A stretch of DNA of 64,000 nucleotides from positions 248,001 through 312,000 of the forward strand of contig SGPE01000015.1 of NCBI GenBank assembly GCA_004208945.1. Reading direction: 5' to 3'. Below the pieces are notes generated by a model. The model was not told where the DNA came from, did not search any database, and was given only the letters and a program-made list of their open reading frames with translations. This stretch comes from Pseudoalteromonas sp. CO133X (GTDB lineage Bacteria > Pseudomonadota > Gammaproteobacteria > Enterobacterales > Alteromonadaceae). Shown piece after piece: positions 45,976 through 55,249 of this stretch. A program made the position numbers and the translations under genes. The first letter of the stretch is position 1, and each line of letters starts with the position of its first letter.

Positions 45976-48630
45976 ATGGCAGAAGTAAATGTTGAAAAAC
46001 TAGCCGGAGATATTGGTACAACTGTTGATAAATTATTGCAGCAGCTTGAGCAAGCCGGTATCAAAAAACAAGCAGGTGATATGGTAACAGAAACTGAGAA
46101 GTCAACGTTACTTGATCACCTGAGTAAGCAGCATGGTGGCACGGGCTCGGAAGGCCCTGCTCGCATGACTTTGCAACGTAAGAGCAAAAGCACGTTAAGT
46201 GTAACTGGCTCTACAGGTAAAGCGAAGTCAGTCCAAGTAGAAGTACGTAAAACGCGTACCTACGTAAAGAAAAGCGCCGTTGAGCAACAGCAAGAAGAAG
46301 AGCGTTTAGCTGCAGAAGAAGCTGCCCGTAAGGCAGCAGAGCTTAAAGCCCAGCAAGAAGCTGAAGAACTTAAAGCGAAACAAGAGGCAGAACGTAAAGC
46401 AAAAGAAGAAGCTGAGCGTAAAGCCAAAGAAGAGGCTAAACGCAAAGCTGAAGCTGAGCGTAAAGCGAAACAAAAGCAGATGACCCCAGAGCAAAGTGCT
46501 AAGTCTGAAAAAGATCGTGCCGAAGCTGAGCGTCTGCAAAAAGAAGCAGAAGAGGCCGCATTGAGAAAAGCTGAAGAAGAAGCGAAACGTCAAGCAGAAG
46601 AGGCAAGAAAGCTAGCTGAAGAAAATGAAGCTCGCTGGAAAAAAGAAGAAGAAGAGCGTAAGCAGCGTGAAGAAAACGCTGATCACCACCTTACGACTTC
46701 AACTTACGCGCGTGAAGCAGAAGATGAATCTGATGCTCGTGAAGAGCAAAGTGCTCGTCGTAAGAAAAAGAAAAAAGGACCTCAAAAAGAGAAGGCTCCT
46801 TTACCTAAGGGTAAAAAAGGCAAATTAAAAGCACCAACTTCACTACAGCATGGTTTCCAAAAGCCAACTGCAGATGTTAAAAACGAAGTACGCATTAGTG
46901 AAACAATCACCGTTGCTGAACTTGCATCTCGTATGGCTGTTAAAGGTGCTGAAGTTGTTAAAACAATGATGAAGATGGGTGACATGGTTACCATCAACCA
47001 AGTGATTGACCAAGAAACAGCACAACTTGTTGCTGAAGAAATGGGCCACAAGGTTATCATCGTTAAAGAAAACGAATTAGAAGAGAAAGTACTCAACGAC
47101 CGCAGCGAAGAAGGTACAGCTGTACCTCGTGCTCCAGTTGTAACCGTAATGGGTCACGTTGACCACGGTAAAACGTCAACACTTGACTATATTCGTTCAG
47201 CAAAAGTTGCATCTGGTGAGGCGGGTGGTATTACCCAGCATATTGGTGCATACCACGTTGAAACTAACGGTAACATGATTACTTTCTTAGATACGCCAGG
47301 TCACGCCGCGTTTACATCAATGCGTGCGCGTGGTGCAAAAGCAACGGATATCGTAATCCTTGTTGTTGCTGCGGATGATGGTGTAATGCCACAAACTAAA
47401 GAAGCGGTTCAGCACGCCCGTGCTGCTGGCGTTCCTTTAATTATCGCAGTGAATAAGATGGATAAAGAAGGTATCGACCCAGATCGCGTTAAGAATGAGC
47501 TAGCTCAACTTGACGTAATCCCTGAAGAGTGGGGCGGTGATACACAGTTTGTACATATTTCTGCAAAAACAGGTTTAGGTATTGATGACCTACTTGAAGC
47601 AGTACTAATGCAAGCAGAGCTTCTTGAGCTTACTGCGCCTGCAGAAGGTATGGCGGCGGGCGTTGTAATCGAATCACGCCTAGATAAAGGTCGTGGTCCA
47701 GTTGCATCTGTTCTTGTACAATCAGGTACACTGAATCAAGGTGATATCGTACTGTGTGGTCTTGAATATGGCCGTGTACGTGCGATGAAAGATGAGAACG
47801 GTAAAGACATCAAGTCTGCGGGTCCATCTATCCCAGTTGAGATTTTAGGTCTATCTGGTATCCCTGCTGCGGGTGATGAAGCAACAGTAGTTAAAGATGA
47901 GCGTAAAGCGCGTGAAGTAGCACTTTACCGTCAAGGTAAGTTCCGTGAAGTGAAGCTTGCTCGTCAACAAAAAGCGAAGCTTGAAAACATGTTTACGAAC
48001 ATGGCTGAAGGCGATGTATCAGAAGTTAACATCGTTCTTAAAGCTGACGTACAAGGTTCAATTGAAGCAATCGCTGATTCATTAACTAAGCTTTCTACCG
48101 ATGAAGTTAAAGTGAAGATTGTTGGTTCAGGTGTAGGTGGTATCACTGAAACTGATGCAACGCTTGCAGCGGCGTCAAACGCAATCGTTGTTGGCTTTAA
48201 CGTACGTGCTGATGCATCAGCTCGTAAAGTAATTGAGTCAGAAAACTTAGACTTACGTTACTACAGCGTAATCTACAGCCTGATTGAAGAAGTTAAACAA
48301 GCGATGTCAGGTATGCTTGCACCAGAATTCAAGCAAGAGATCATTGGTCTTGCTGAAGTTCGTGACGTGTTCAAGTCACCTAAGATTGGTGCAATCGCAG
48401 GTTGTATGGTTACTGAAGGCGTTGTTAAGCGTAGCGCGCCTATCCGTGTACTTCGTGATAACGTGGTTATCTATGAAGGTGAACTTGAGTCACTACGTCG
48501 CTTTAAAGATGACGTTCAAGAAGTACGTAACGGTATGGAATGTGGTATCGGCGTTAAGAACTACAACGATGTTAAAGTTGGCGACCAAATCGAGGTATTC
48601 GAGACGGTTGAAGTACAACGTTCACTTTAA
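45976..48630 (+). CDS. infB: Translation initiation factor IF-2
   Basis: 884 residues (E. coli 890). A charged helical extension rich in K, E, A and R occupies about 90-280 with internal [13 protein letters not shown] repeats. The GTPase domain has GHVDHGKT at 393-400, DTPGH and NKMD. C-terminal domains bind initiator tRNA. It delivers fMet-tRNA to the 30S subunit; the initiator tRNA gene at the head of this cluster is functionally linked. Confidence 0.98.
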   Translation: MAEVNVEKLAGDIGTTVDKLLQQLEQAGIKKQAGDMVTETEKSTLLDHLSKQHGGTGSEGPARMTLQRKSKSTLSVTGSTGKAKSVQVEVRKTRTYVKKSAVEQQQEEERLAAEEAARKAAELKAQQEAEELKAKQEAERKAKEEAERKAKEEAKRKAEAERKAKQKQMTPEQSAKSEKDRAEAERLQKEAEEAALRKAEEEAKRQAEEARKLAEENEARWKKEEEERKQREENADHHLTTSTYAREAEDESDAREEQSARRKKKKKGPQKEKAPLPKGKKGKLKAPTSLQHGFQKPTADVKNEVRISETITVAELASRMAVKGAEVVKTMMKMGDMVTINQVIDQETAQLVAEEMGHKVIIVKENELEEKVLNDRSEEGTAVPRAPVVTVMGHVDHGKTSTLDYIRSAKVASGEAGGITQHIGAYHVETNGNMITFLDTPGHAAFTSMRARGAKATDIVILVVAADDGVMPQTKEAVQHARAAGVPLIIAVNKMDKEGIDPDRVKNELAQLDVIPEEWGGDTQFVHISAKTGLGIDDLLEAVLMQAELLELTAPAEGMAAGVVIESRLDKGRGPVASVLVQSGTLNQGDIVLCGLEYGRVRAMKDENGKDIKSAGPSIPVEILGLSGIPAAGDEATVVKDERKAREVALYRQGKFREVKLARQQKAKLENMFTNMAEGDVSEVNIVLKADVQGSIEAIADSLTKLSTDEVKVKIVGSGVGGITETDATLAAASNAIVVGFNVRADASARKVIESENLDLRYYSVIYSLIEEVKQAMSGMLAPEFKQEIIGLAEVRDVFKSPKIGAIAGCMVTEGVVKRSAPIRVLRDNVVIYEGELESLRRFKDDVQEVRNGMECGIGVKNYNDVKVGDQIEVFETVEVQRSL

Positions 48631-48651
48631 TTTCGTTTAAGTTATTGCTTT

Positions 48652-48674
48652 AAATGGGGGCCTAGCCCCCATTT
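48652..48674 (+). other. GC-rich stem-loop between infB and rbfA
   Basis: AAATGGGGGC / GCCCCCATTT with a 3-nt loop; a 10-bp arm. The T-tract after it is broken (TTGTGTATT), so it may be a weak attenuator or a processing or stability element, not a full terminator. Confidence 0.65.
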
Positions 48675-48740
48675 GTGTATTCGTAATTAAATTAACTTAT
48701 TCTTTAACATCAATAAGTTATTATTTTAGAGTGAAATGAA

Positions 48741-49145
48741 ATGAGAGAATTTTCTCGCACTGATCGTGTTGCACAGCAAATTCAAAAAGAGATTGCTGTT
48801 ATTCTTCAACGCGAAATCAAAGATCCACGCTTAGGCATGGTGACAGTGTCTGCGGTTGAGGTATCTCGCGACTTATCTTACGCAAAAGTATTTATCACAG
48901 TATTCAACACTGATGATGAAGATAAAGCCAAGCAAAGCGCTAAAATCTTAAATGAAGCAACGGGTTATATTCGTTCTTTATTAGGTAAACGTATTCGTGC
49001 GCGCATCATGCCTGAGTTACGTTTTGTGATCGATAACTCGCTTATGGAAGGTATGCGTATTTCAAACTTGGTTGACTCAGTTATTCGTGAAGACAATGCC
49101 AAGCATGTAGACGAAGATGACAGCGAAGAAGGCACTAAAGACTAA
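48741..49145 (+). CDS. rbfA: Ribosome-binding factor A
   Basis: 134 residues (E. coli 133). Begins [20 protein letters not shown] and contains the KH-like core with [26 protein letters not shown]. It aids late 30S maturation, notably in cold. It shares one base with truB (TAATG-type junction). Confidence 0.97.
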   Translation: MREFSRTDRVAQQIQKEIAVILQREIKDPRLGMVTVSAVEVSRDLSYAKVFITVFNTDDEDKAKQSAKILNEATGYIRSLLGKRIRARIMPELRFVIDNSLMEGMRISNLVDSVIREDNAKHVDEDDSEEGTKD

Positions 49146-50089
49146 TGGCTAGACGCAGTAAAGGTCGTGCTATTGACGGCATCTTATTACTTAATAAGCC
49201 GCAAGGTATTTCATCAAACAAAGCATTGCAGCAAGCAAAGGGCATTTACTTTGCGCAAAAAGCGGGCCACACCGGTGCGCTTGATCCGCTCGCCACGGGT
49301 ATGCTGCCTATTTGTTTTGGTGAAGCGACTAAGTTTACCCAGTTCTTGCTTGATACCGATAAAACTTATGTTGTACGCGCCAAACTTGGTGAGCGAACTA
49401 CTACCTCTGATTCAGATGGTGAAGTGGTTGAAACGCGCGAAGTATCGGTCACGCCTGAACAATTAGCTGAGCAAGTTGCCAGTTTCTTAGGTGAGTCGGA
49501 TCAATATCCTTCGATGTACTCTGCGCTTAAATACCAAGGTCAGCCTTTGTATAAATATGCCCGCGAAGGTATTGAAGTGCCGCGTAAGTGTCGAAAAATT
49601 AATGTATTTAGTTTAACGCTTGATGAGTTTGATGAAGCGAATAACGAAGTACAAATGACGGCACATGTGTCTAAAGGCACTTATATTCGTACTATTGTTG
49701 ACGACTTAGGTGAAAAGCTTGGCTGTGGTGCGCATGTCATCATGTTACATCGCAGTGCCGTTGGCCATTATCCAAGTGAGAAAATGGTTACGCTTGAGCA
49801 ACTTGAAGAAAAGCTACAGCAAGCAAAAGCAGACGATGTTGCGCCTTCAAGCTACCTCGATGAGCTACTACTGCCAATAGATACTGCTTTGGTTGACCTA
49901 CCAGTGATCGAGATTACCCAAGAGCAGGGTGTAGCATTTAGTCATGGTCAAACCGTGGTTATCGGTAAGCCTGTACCCGATGGAGTGGTAAAAGTAATGG
50001 CTGATGGGGTGTTCATTGGTACCGGTGAGCGTCATAAAGACGGCCACTTAAAATCAAAGCGTGGCTTATCAAATCAACTGCCTGAGTAA
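49145..50089 (+). CDS. truB: tRNA pseudouridine-55 synthase TruB
   Basis: 314 residues (E. coli 314). Catalytic aspartate D47 in GHTGALDPLATG; PQGISSN near the start and a C-terminal PUA-like domain. It makes pseudouridine 55 in the T loop of nearly all tRNAs. It is directly downstream of rbfA. Confidence 0.97.
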   Translation: MARRSKGRAIDGILLLNKPQGISSNKALQQAKGIYFAQKAGHTGALDPLATGMLPICFGEATKFTQFLLDTDKTYVVRAKLGERTTTSDSDGEVVETREVSVTPEQLAEQVASFLGESDQYPSMYSALKYQGQPLYKYAREGIEVPRKCRKINVFSLTLDEFDEANNEVQMTAHVSKGTYIRTIVDDLGEKLGCGAHVIMLHRSAVGHYPSEKMVTLEQLEEKLQQAKADDVAPSSYLDELLLPIDTALVDLPVIEITQEQGVAFSHGQTVVIGKPVPDGVVKVMADGVFIGTGERHKDGHLKSKRGLSNQLPE

Positions 50090-50097
50090 AGATTACC

Positions 50098-50126
50098 TTG
50101 TAGTTATGAGCAAAGCTGGGTAGAAT
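50098..50126 (+). promoter_or_regulatory. Promoter for rpsO
   Basis: TTGTAG, 17 nt, TAGAAT, overlapping the end of truB region. An rpsO promoter at this place is known in E. coli; the match here is moderate. Confidence 0.55.
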
Positions 50127-50141
50127 ACGCCCCGCTCAATC

Positions 50142-50171
50142 GTTTTGGCTGAATTAGTGATCGGCTAAAAC
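50142..50171 (+). promoter_or_regulatory. rpsO leader hairpin, candidate S15 operator
   Basis: GTTTTGGCTGA / TCGGCTAAAAC, an 11-bp stem with two G-U pairs and an 8-nt loop, 29 nt before the rpsO ATG. In E. coli S15 represses its own mRNA through a leader pseudoknot; this hairpin is in the right place but the pseudoknot pairing was not confirmed. Confidence 0.5.
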
Positions 50172-50199
50172 ACAATTTAAATTAATTTTTGGAGTTACT

Positions 50200-50469
50200 A
50201 TGTCACTAAGCAATCAAGAAAAAGTTGAAATCATCGCTAAATTTGCACGCGCTGAAGGCGACACTGGTTCACCTGAAGTACAAGTTGCACTTCTAACTTT
50301 CGATATCAACAAGCTTCAAGGTCACTTTGCTAGCCACAAGCACGACTTCCACTCACGTCGTGGTCTTCTTCGCAAAGTAAGCCAACGCCGTAAACTGCTT
50401 GACTACCTTAAAGGTAAAGACATTGCACGTTACACTGCGTTAATCCAAGAGCTTGGCCTACGTCGCTAA
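50200..50469 (+). CDS. rpsO: 30S ribosomal protein S15
   Basis: 89 residues, the standard length. Conserved: [39 protein letters not shown] and [16 protein letters not shown]. It binds 16S rRNA early in 30S assembly. Preceded by GGAG and followed by a terminator. Confidence 0.99.
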   Translation: MSLSNQEKVEIIAKFARAEGDTGSPEVQVALLTFDINKLQGHFASHKHDFHSRRGLLRKVSQRRKLLDYLKGKDIARYTALIQELGLRR

Positions 50470-50484
50470 GAACTAGATTACGAG

Positions 50485-50511
50485 AAAAGGGGCTATTTAG
50501 CCCCTTTTTTT
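50485..50511 (+). terminator. Terminator between rpsO and pnp
   Basis: AAAAGGGGCTATTTAGCCCC followed by T7. Strong; likely partial read-through as in E. coli, where pnp also has its own promoter. The same hairpin core recurs after pnp. Confidence 0.93.
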
Positions 50512-50583
50512 GTGCGCGTATGAAAGGTATACTAGCGCACACCTAGGGAGTGGATGCTTCCTAGATATCAAAAAACATCATTG

Positions 50584-50637
50584 CCAATTGTAGTACTTAA
50601 TTGATTTTTCTTAAGTTTAATTAAGTACTGTAATTGG
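50584..50637 (+). promoter_or_regulatory. Long hairpin in the pnp leader (RNase III / PNPase control)
   Basis: Arms at 50584-50602 and 50619-50637 form 19 continuous base pairs (two G-U) around a 16-nt loop, 75 nt before the pnp start. E. coli pnp has a leader stem-loop cut by RNase III and then degraded by PNPase for autoregulation; this has the same position and scale. Confidence 0.72.
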
Positions 50638-50711
50638 TACTTTGATGGACTATTTTTTACCAATTCGGAGCACTGCTCTGAGTTGCTTTTACATTTAAAG
50701 GACATTTTTAA

Positions 50712-52844
50712 GTGCAAGCAATTATTAAAGAATTTCAACTAGGTCAACATACAGTGACGCTAGAAACAGGTGCTATCGCTCGTCAAGCTGACGGCGCAGT
50801 ACTAGCAAGCATTGGCGATACTTCAGTATTAGTTACTGTTGTTGGTAAGCGTGATGCACAACCAGGTCAAGACTTCTTCCCACTAACAGTTAACTACCAA
50901 GAGCGTATGTACGCTGCGGGTCGTATCCCAGGTGGTTTCCTTAAGCGTGAAGGTCGTCCTAACGATGGCGAAACGCTTATCGCTCGTCTAATCGACCGTC
51001 CAATCCGTCCACTTTTCCCAGACGGTTTCGTAAACGAAGTACAAGTTATCGCGACAGTTGTTTCTGTTAACCCAGAAATCCAACCTGACATGGTTGCTAT
51101 GATTGGTACTTCAGCAGCACTTGCTATCTCTGGTATTCCATTCAATGGTCCTATCGGTGCATCACGTGTTGGTTTCATCAACGGTGAATACGTACTTAAC
51201 CCAACACTCGCTGAGCTTGAAGAAAGCCAATTAGACCTAGTTGTTGCTGGTACTGATAACGCAGTACTTATGGTTGAATCAGAAGCTGAAAGACTATCTG
51301 AAGACGTGATGTTAGGTGCGGTTGTTTATGGTCATGAGCAATCTCAAGCTATCATCAACGCAATCAACGAGTTCAAAGCTGAAGCTGGTAAGCCTGCTTG
51401 GGATTGGACTGCACCAGAGAAAAACGTAACACTTGCTGAGAAAATCTCTGCAATTGCTGCTGACAAAGTAGGTGAAGCATACCGCATCACTGACAAAGTA
51501 GCGCGTAAAGAAGCACTTGGTGCAGCGAAAGAAGAAGTTGTTGCTACATTAACAGCTGAACTTGCTGAAGGCGAAGAGCTAGATACGCAAGAAGTTGGCA
51601 AACTATTCGGTTCTTTAGAAAAAGAAATCGTTCGTGGCCGTATCATCGCTGGTGAAAAACGTATCGATGGTCGTGAACCAGATATGGTTCGTGCACTAGA
51701 CGTAATGACGGGTGTGTTACCACGTACTCACGGTTCTGCAATCTTCACGCGTGGTGAGACACAAGCACTTGTGACTGCAACGCTTGGTACAGAACGTGAT
51801 TCACAGTTAATCGACGACTTAACAGGTACTAACAAGCATCACTTCATGCTTCACTACAACTTCCCTCCGTTCTGCGTAGGTGAAACAGGTTTTGTAGGCT
51901 CTCCTAAGCGTCGTGAAATTGGTCACGGTAACCTAGCTAAGCGTGGTATTGCTGCGGTACTACCTACACTTACTGACTTCCCATACTCAATCCGTGTTGT
52001 TTCAGAAATCACTGAATCAAACGGTTCATCGTCTATGGCATCAGTATGTGGTACGTCACTAGCACTTATGAACGCAGGTGTACCAATCAAAGCATCTGTT
52101 GCTGGTATCGCGATGGGTCTAGTTAAAGAAGGCGAAGATTTCGTTGTTCTTTCAGATATCTTAGGTGATGAAGATCACTTAGGTGACATGGACTTTAAAG
52201 TAGCGGGTACTTCAAACGGTATCACTGCATTACAAATGGATATCAAGATCGAAGGTATCACTAAAGAAATCATGCAAATCGCGCTTAAACAAGCGAAAGC
52301 TGCACGTCTACACATCTTAGGTGTTATGGACGAGGCGATTGCAGCACCTTCTGAAGAGTTATCTCAATTCGCACCACGTATCTACACAATGCAAATCCCT
52401 GCGAAGAAAATTGCTGAAGTTATCGGCAAAGGCGGCGCAACTATTCGTCAACTTACTGAAGAGACTGGCACAACGATCGAAATCGAAGATGACGGTACAA
52501 TCAAGATCGCTGCAACTGACGGCATGAGTGCAAACGATGCAATCAAGCGTATCGAGCAACTAACTGCTGAGCTAGAAGTAGGTACTATCTACACGGGTAA
52601 AGTTGTACGTATCGTTGATTTTGGTGCGTTCGTTAATATCCTTCCAGGTAAAGACGGTCTAGTGCACATTTCACAAATCAGCACAGAGCGTGTTAACAAC
52701 GTAACTGACCACTTAAGCGAAGGCCAAGAAGTTAAAGTTAAAGTTCTTGAAGTAGATCGCCAAGGTCGTGTACGTCTAAGCATTAAAGAAGCGATGGAAC
52801 CAGCTGCTGAAGAAAAAGCAGAAGAGCCAAAAGACGCTGAATAA
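50712..52844 (+). CDS. pnp: Polyribonucleotide nucleotidyltransferase (PNPase)
   Basis: 710 residues from GTG 50712 (E. coli 711). Two RNase PH-type cores (first about 10-145; second about 315-540 with [16 protein letters not shown]), then KH ([17 protein letters not shown]) and S1 (about 620-690) domains. It degrades RNA 3' to 5' with phosphate. Preceded by an AAGGA site and a long leader hairpin. Confidence 0.98.
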   Translation: MQAIIKEFQLGQHTVTLETGAIARQADGAVLASIGDTSVLVTVVGKRDAQPGQDFFPLTVNYQERMYAAGRIPGGFLKREGRPNDGETLIARLIDRPIRPLFPDGFVNEVQVIATVVSVNPEIQPDMVAMIGTSAALAISGIPFNGPIGASRVGFINGEYVLNPTLAELEESQLDLVVAGTDNAVLMVESEAERLSEDVMLGAVVYGHEQSQAIINAINEFKAEAGKPAWDWTAPEKNVTLAEKISAIAADKVGEAYRITDKVARKEALGAAKEEVVATLTAELAEGEELDTQEVGKLFGSLEKEIVRGRIIAGEKRIDGREPDMVRALDVMTGVLPRTHGSAIFTRGETQALVTATLGTERDSQLIDDLTGTNKHHFMLHYNFPPFCVGETGFVGSPKRREIGHGNLAKRGIAAVLPTLTDFPYSIRVVSEITESNGSSSMASVCGTSLALMNAGVPIKASVAGIAMGLVKEGEDFVVLSDILGDEDHLGDMDFKVAGTSNGITALQMDIKIEGITKEIMQIALKQAKAARLHILGVMDEAIAAPSEELSQFAPRIYTMQIPAKKIAEVIGKGGATIRQLTEETGTTIEIEDDGTIKIAATDGMSANDAIKRIEQLTAELEVGTIYTGKVVRIVDFGAFVNILPGKDGLVHISQISTERVNNVTDHLSEGQEVKVKVLEVDRQGRVRLSIKEAMEPAAEEKAEEPKDAE

Positions 52845-52876
52845 TGATTGAATAACCAGTAATTTGCTGGATATCA

Positions 52877-52905
52877 GAAAAAGGGGCTGTTTAGCCCCTT
52901 TTTTT
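52877..52905 (+). terminator. Terminator after pnp
   Basis: AAAAGGGGCT, short loop, AGCCCCTTTTTTT. Near-identical to the rpsO terminator. Confidence 0.93.
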
Positions 52906-52972
52906 ATGCTTTAATGAAACCTATCAGCTTCGACTTTGTCTACAGAGCATTCTTCAGGTATTAAGGATTTTA

Positions 52973-53851
52973 ATGAATTTTAAACACTTAGCATTGACCG
53001 CCGTGGCTCTTTTTTCTCTAAGTGCATGTCAAACAACGTCACAATCTGAGTCTTTGCCTATCGTAAATGTGCCGTTCACGGCACCGTTGGCCTCTGATTT
53101 TCGCAACGAAATTACTATCGCTCGCTATTCTGAGTTATTGAGCCGAACAGATTTAAGCCCTGAGCAACAAGCAAAACTATATTACGATCGCGGTGTGTTA
53201 TTTGATAGCTTAGGGATGTCAACATTGGCACGAATAGACTTTAATCGTGCTATAAAGCTTAAACCTGATCTTGCTGAAGTCTATAATTTTTTGGGTATTC
53301 ACCACACTCTGATGCAGCAATACGAGCAAGCGTATGAGTTTTTTGATTCAGCTCTAGAGTTAAATGAGCAGCACGAATATGCCTATTTAAACCGTGGTAT
53401 TGCGCTTTATTATGGTGAACGTCCATTACTGGCTGCAGATGATTTACAACAGTTTCTAAATCGAGCGCCGAGTGATCCTTATCGTGTGCTTTGGTTGTAT
53501 CTCGCCCAAGCTGAAGCAAATAAAGAGCAAGCGTTGATTGATCTTAAAGCGAATGCACAAGGGGTTGATGAGTCGCAATGGGGTTATCAACTTTTAGCAC
53601 TTTATTTGGGCGATATTAGCGAATTTGAATTTTTATCGGGTATTATCGAAGGCGTAACGTCAGAGCAAGAGTATGCTCATCGTTTATGTGAAGCCTATTT
53701 TTATTTAGCTAAATTACATCAAGCTGCGGGTGATAAATACCTCGCTGCCGATTACTTTCGATTAGCCCTTTCTACTAATGTGCATGAGTTTGTTGAGTAT
53801 AAGTACGCACGCTTAGAGCTTGAGTTAATGGCTGGTGAAGACGCGAGCTAA
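52973..53851 (+). CDS. nlpI: Lipoprotein NlpI
   Basis: 292 residues (E. coli 294). A lipoprotein signal ends at LSAC (C19). Tetratricopeptide repeats occupy about 60-170 (KLYYDRGVLFDSLGMSTLARIDF; AEVYNFLGIHHTLMQQYEQAYEFF). In E. coli NlpI is an outer-membrane adaptor for the Prc protease and cell-wall hydrolases. It overlaps the next gene by 17 nt. Confidence 0.94.
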   Translation: MNFKHLALTAVALFSLSACQTTSQSESLPIVNVPFTAPLASDFRNEITIARYSELLSRTDLSPEQQAKLYYDRGVLFDSLGMSTLARIDFNRAIKLKPDLAEVYNFLGIHHTLMQQYEQAYEFFDSALELNEQHEYAYLNRGIALYYGERPLLAADDLQQFLNRAPSDPYRVLWLYLAQAEANKEQALIDLKANAQGVDESQWGYQLLALYLGDISEFEFLSGIIEGVTSEQEYAHRLCEAYFYLAKLHQAAGDKYLAADYFRLALSTNVHEFVEYKYARLELELMAGEDAS

Positions 53852-55037
53852 TCAATACTTGTTAGTAGGGTTATTACTGAGTTTGTGCGGACTTTCAAGC
53901 TCAGTATCCTACTTTTCACCGTCTTATCTTTATTATATTGGCAAAGCACCTTCCCAAACAGCAGCTATTTATTATTTAGCGCCTCATGTTGTTAATACAC
54001 AATTAGCTAGACTTAGTACTTCGCAACTTCGTCATTTGGCTGAGTTTGATAACACAGATGCCAAATACCAGCTAGCTTTACGTTTTTTACAGCAAGGTAA
54101 TTTTTCTGCGGCGCAATTGTGGTGGCAAACACAGTTTGACTCATTTGACTTGAAACAGCAGCAAAACCTCGCAAAGCAATTAGTCATAAACGAGCAGTGG
54201 AGTGCTCTAGAGTCATTATGGAAGACAAATCGATTACCTGATGGCGATGCTAAGCAAACATGGTTTTTACAAAAAAGCATGCCCACCACCAAAATAACAA
54301 CCGAGTATGCCAATTTACATAATTTTTCCTTGTCGTTAGACGCTGTTACAACCAATCCAATATGTCATTTTAATGTGTTAATGATGGCGGACCATAAAGA
54401 TGGTATTGCTGCTTTACAATCTTTTAAAGGCCAATATCAGTCTAGTCCAGAGCCTGCTATTAATAGCTTTTGTTTTAGCGATGTTGTTTATGTAGGCAAT
54501 CAATATCGCTGCGAGGAAAATAATAACGCATTGCAATGTGACTGGAGAAAAGCAGAAAATCACACATGGCCAGCTGGTTTTGACTTTATTGTCATGATGT
54601 CGAAAGAGGGGAGTGCAAACGTACAAGGTGGTATTATGCATATTAATTCATCCCAATCATACGCAGTATTTTTGCATGAGCTAATGCACTTTAATGGTTT
54701 TGAGGATGAATACCCATTGCCAGAAAAAAAACAGCAATGGCTGTGCCAGCAAGAAGGGCTAGTGGCACCTAATTTATTTATTGCAAGAAACAGCTTGCCG
54801 CCAAATGGATGGCAGAAAAGCGTGGCTTGCAAAAACCAAATGGCTTATAAACCCAGTTTAAATTGGTCAATAATGCAATACCAAAAGGTGGGATTATCTG
54901 AACAATATCGCCAACTTTGGTTAAAACAAATTAACTCCCCCTTAACAAAGCCAGTAAGGTACGCTGATTATTTTGCCTTTACTGGTGTAAAGCCTGTAAT
55001 AACAACAGCTTTAAGCTCTAAAGAATTTTCTGACTAA
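53835..55037 (+). CDS. Membrane-anchored HExxH protein (metallopeptidase-like)
   Basis: 400 residues from GTG 53835, inside the end of nlpI. A hydrophobic N-terminal segment (about 8-25) is an anchor or signal. The middle part is helical with a Sel1/TPR-like region (AKYQLALRFLQQGNFSAAQLWW). The zinc motif HELMH is at 281-285, followed by NGFEDEY, which resembles the HExxHxxxGLxDEY of M64-type peptidases. Several cysteines follow (WLCQQEG, VACKNQM). No family was confirmed. Its overlap with nlpI suggests a shared envelope role. Confidence 0.78.
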   Translation: MKTRANQYLLVGLLLSLCGLSSSVSYFSPSYLYYIGKAPSQTAAIYYLAPHVVNTQLARLSTSQLRHLAEFDNTDAKYQLALRFLQQGNFSAAQLWWQTQFDSFDLKQQQNLAKQLVINEQWSALESLWKTNRLPDGDAKQTWFLQKSMPTTKITTEYANLHNFSLSLDAVTTNPICHFNVLMMADHKDGIAALQSFKGQYQSSPEPAINSFCFSDVVYVGNQYRCEENNNALQCDWRKAENHTWPAGFDFIVMMSKEGSANVQGGIMHINSSQSYAVFLHELMHFNGFEDEYPLPEKKQQWLCQQEGLVAPNLFIARNSLPPNGWQKSVACKNQMAYKPSLNWSIMQYQKVGLSEQYRQLWLKQINSPLTKPVRYADYFAFTGVKPVITTALSSKEFSD

Positions 55038-55249
55038 TCGCTTATTTATTGCTATTTTAATACGTAAAGTGGTTAAAAATTGGCCGAATAGGTGTGTCTC
55101 CTATAGACAAAATAGCACCCAATCAGTATAACTATACGCATTGTAAGCTTTTTTTGAAGCCAACTTTTAACCATCCAAATGAACAGTACGCAACTAATTA
55201 TAACTAGCAGCGGTATTGATATTCTTATGACACTAAAAGGCTCCTTATT

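Noticed and set aside
46380..46480. Short tandem codon repeats in infB as a microsatellite
   Set aside because: They are the known charged helical repeats of the IF-2 N-terminal extension.
46260..46593. Long minus-strand frames opposite infB
   Set aside because: They mirror the repetitive lysine/glutamate codons of the IF-2 extension; compositional shadow, no ribosome site.
55090..55130. Possible riboswitch before the mrp operon
   Set aside because: Only a short TGTCT/AGACA inverted repeat is seen, which does not match a riboswitch I can name.
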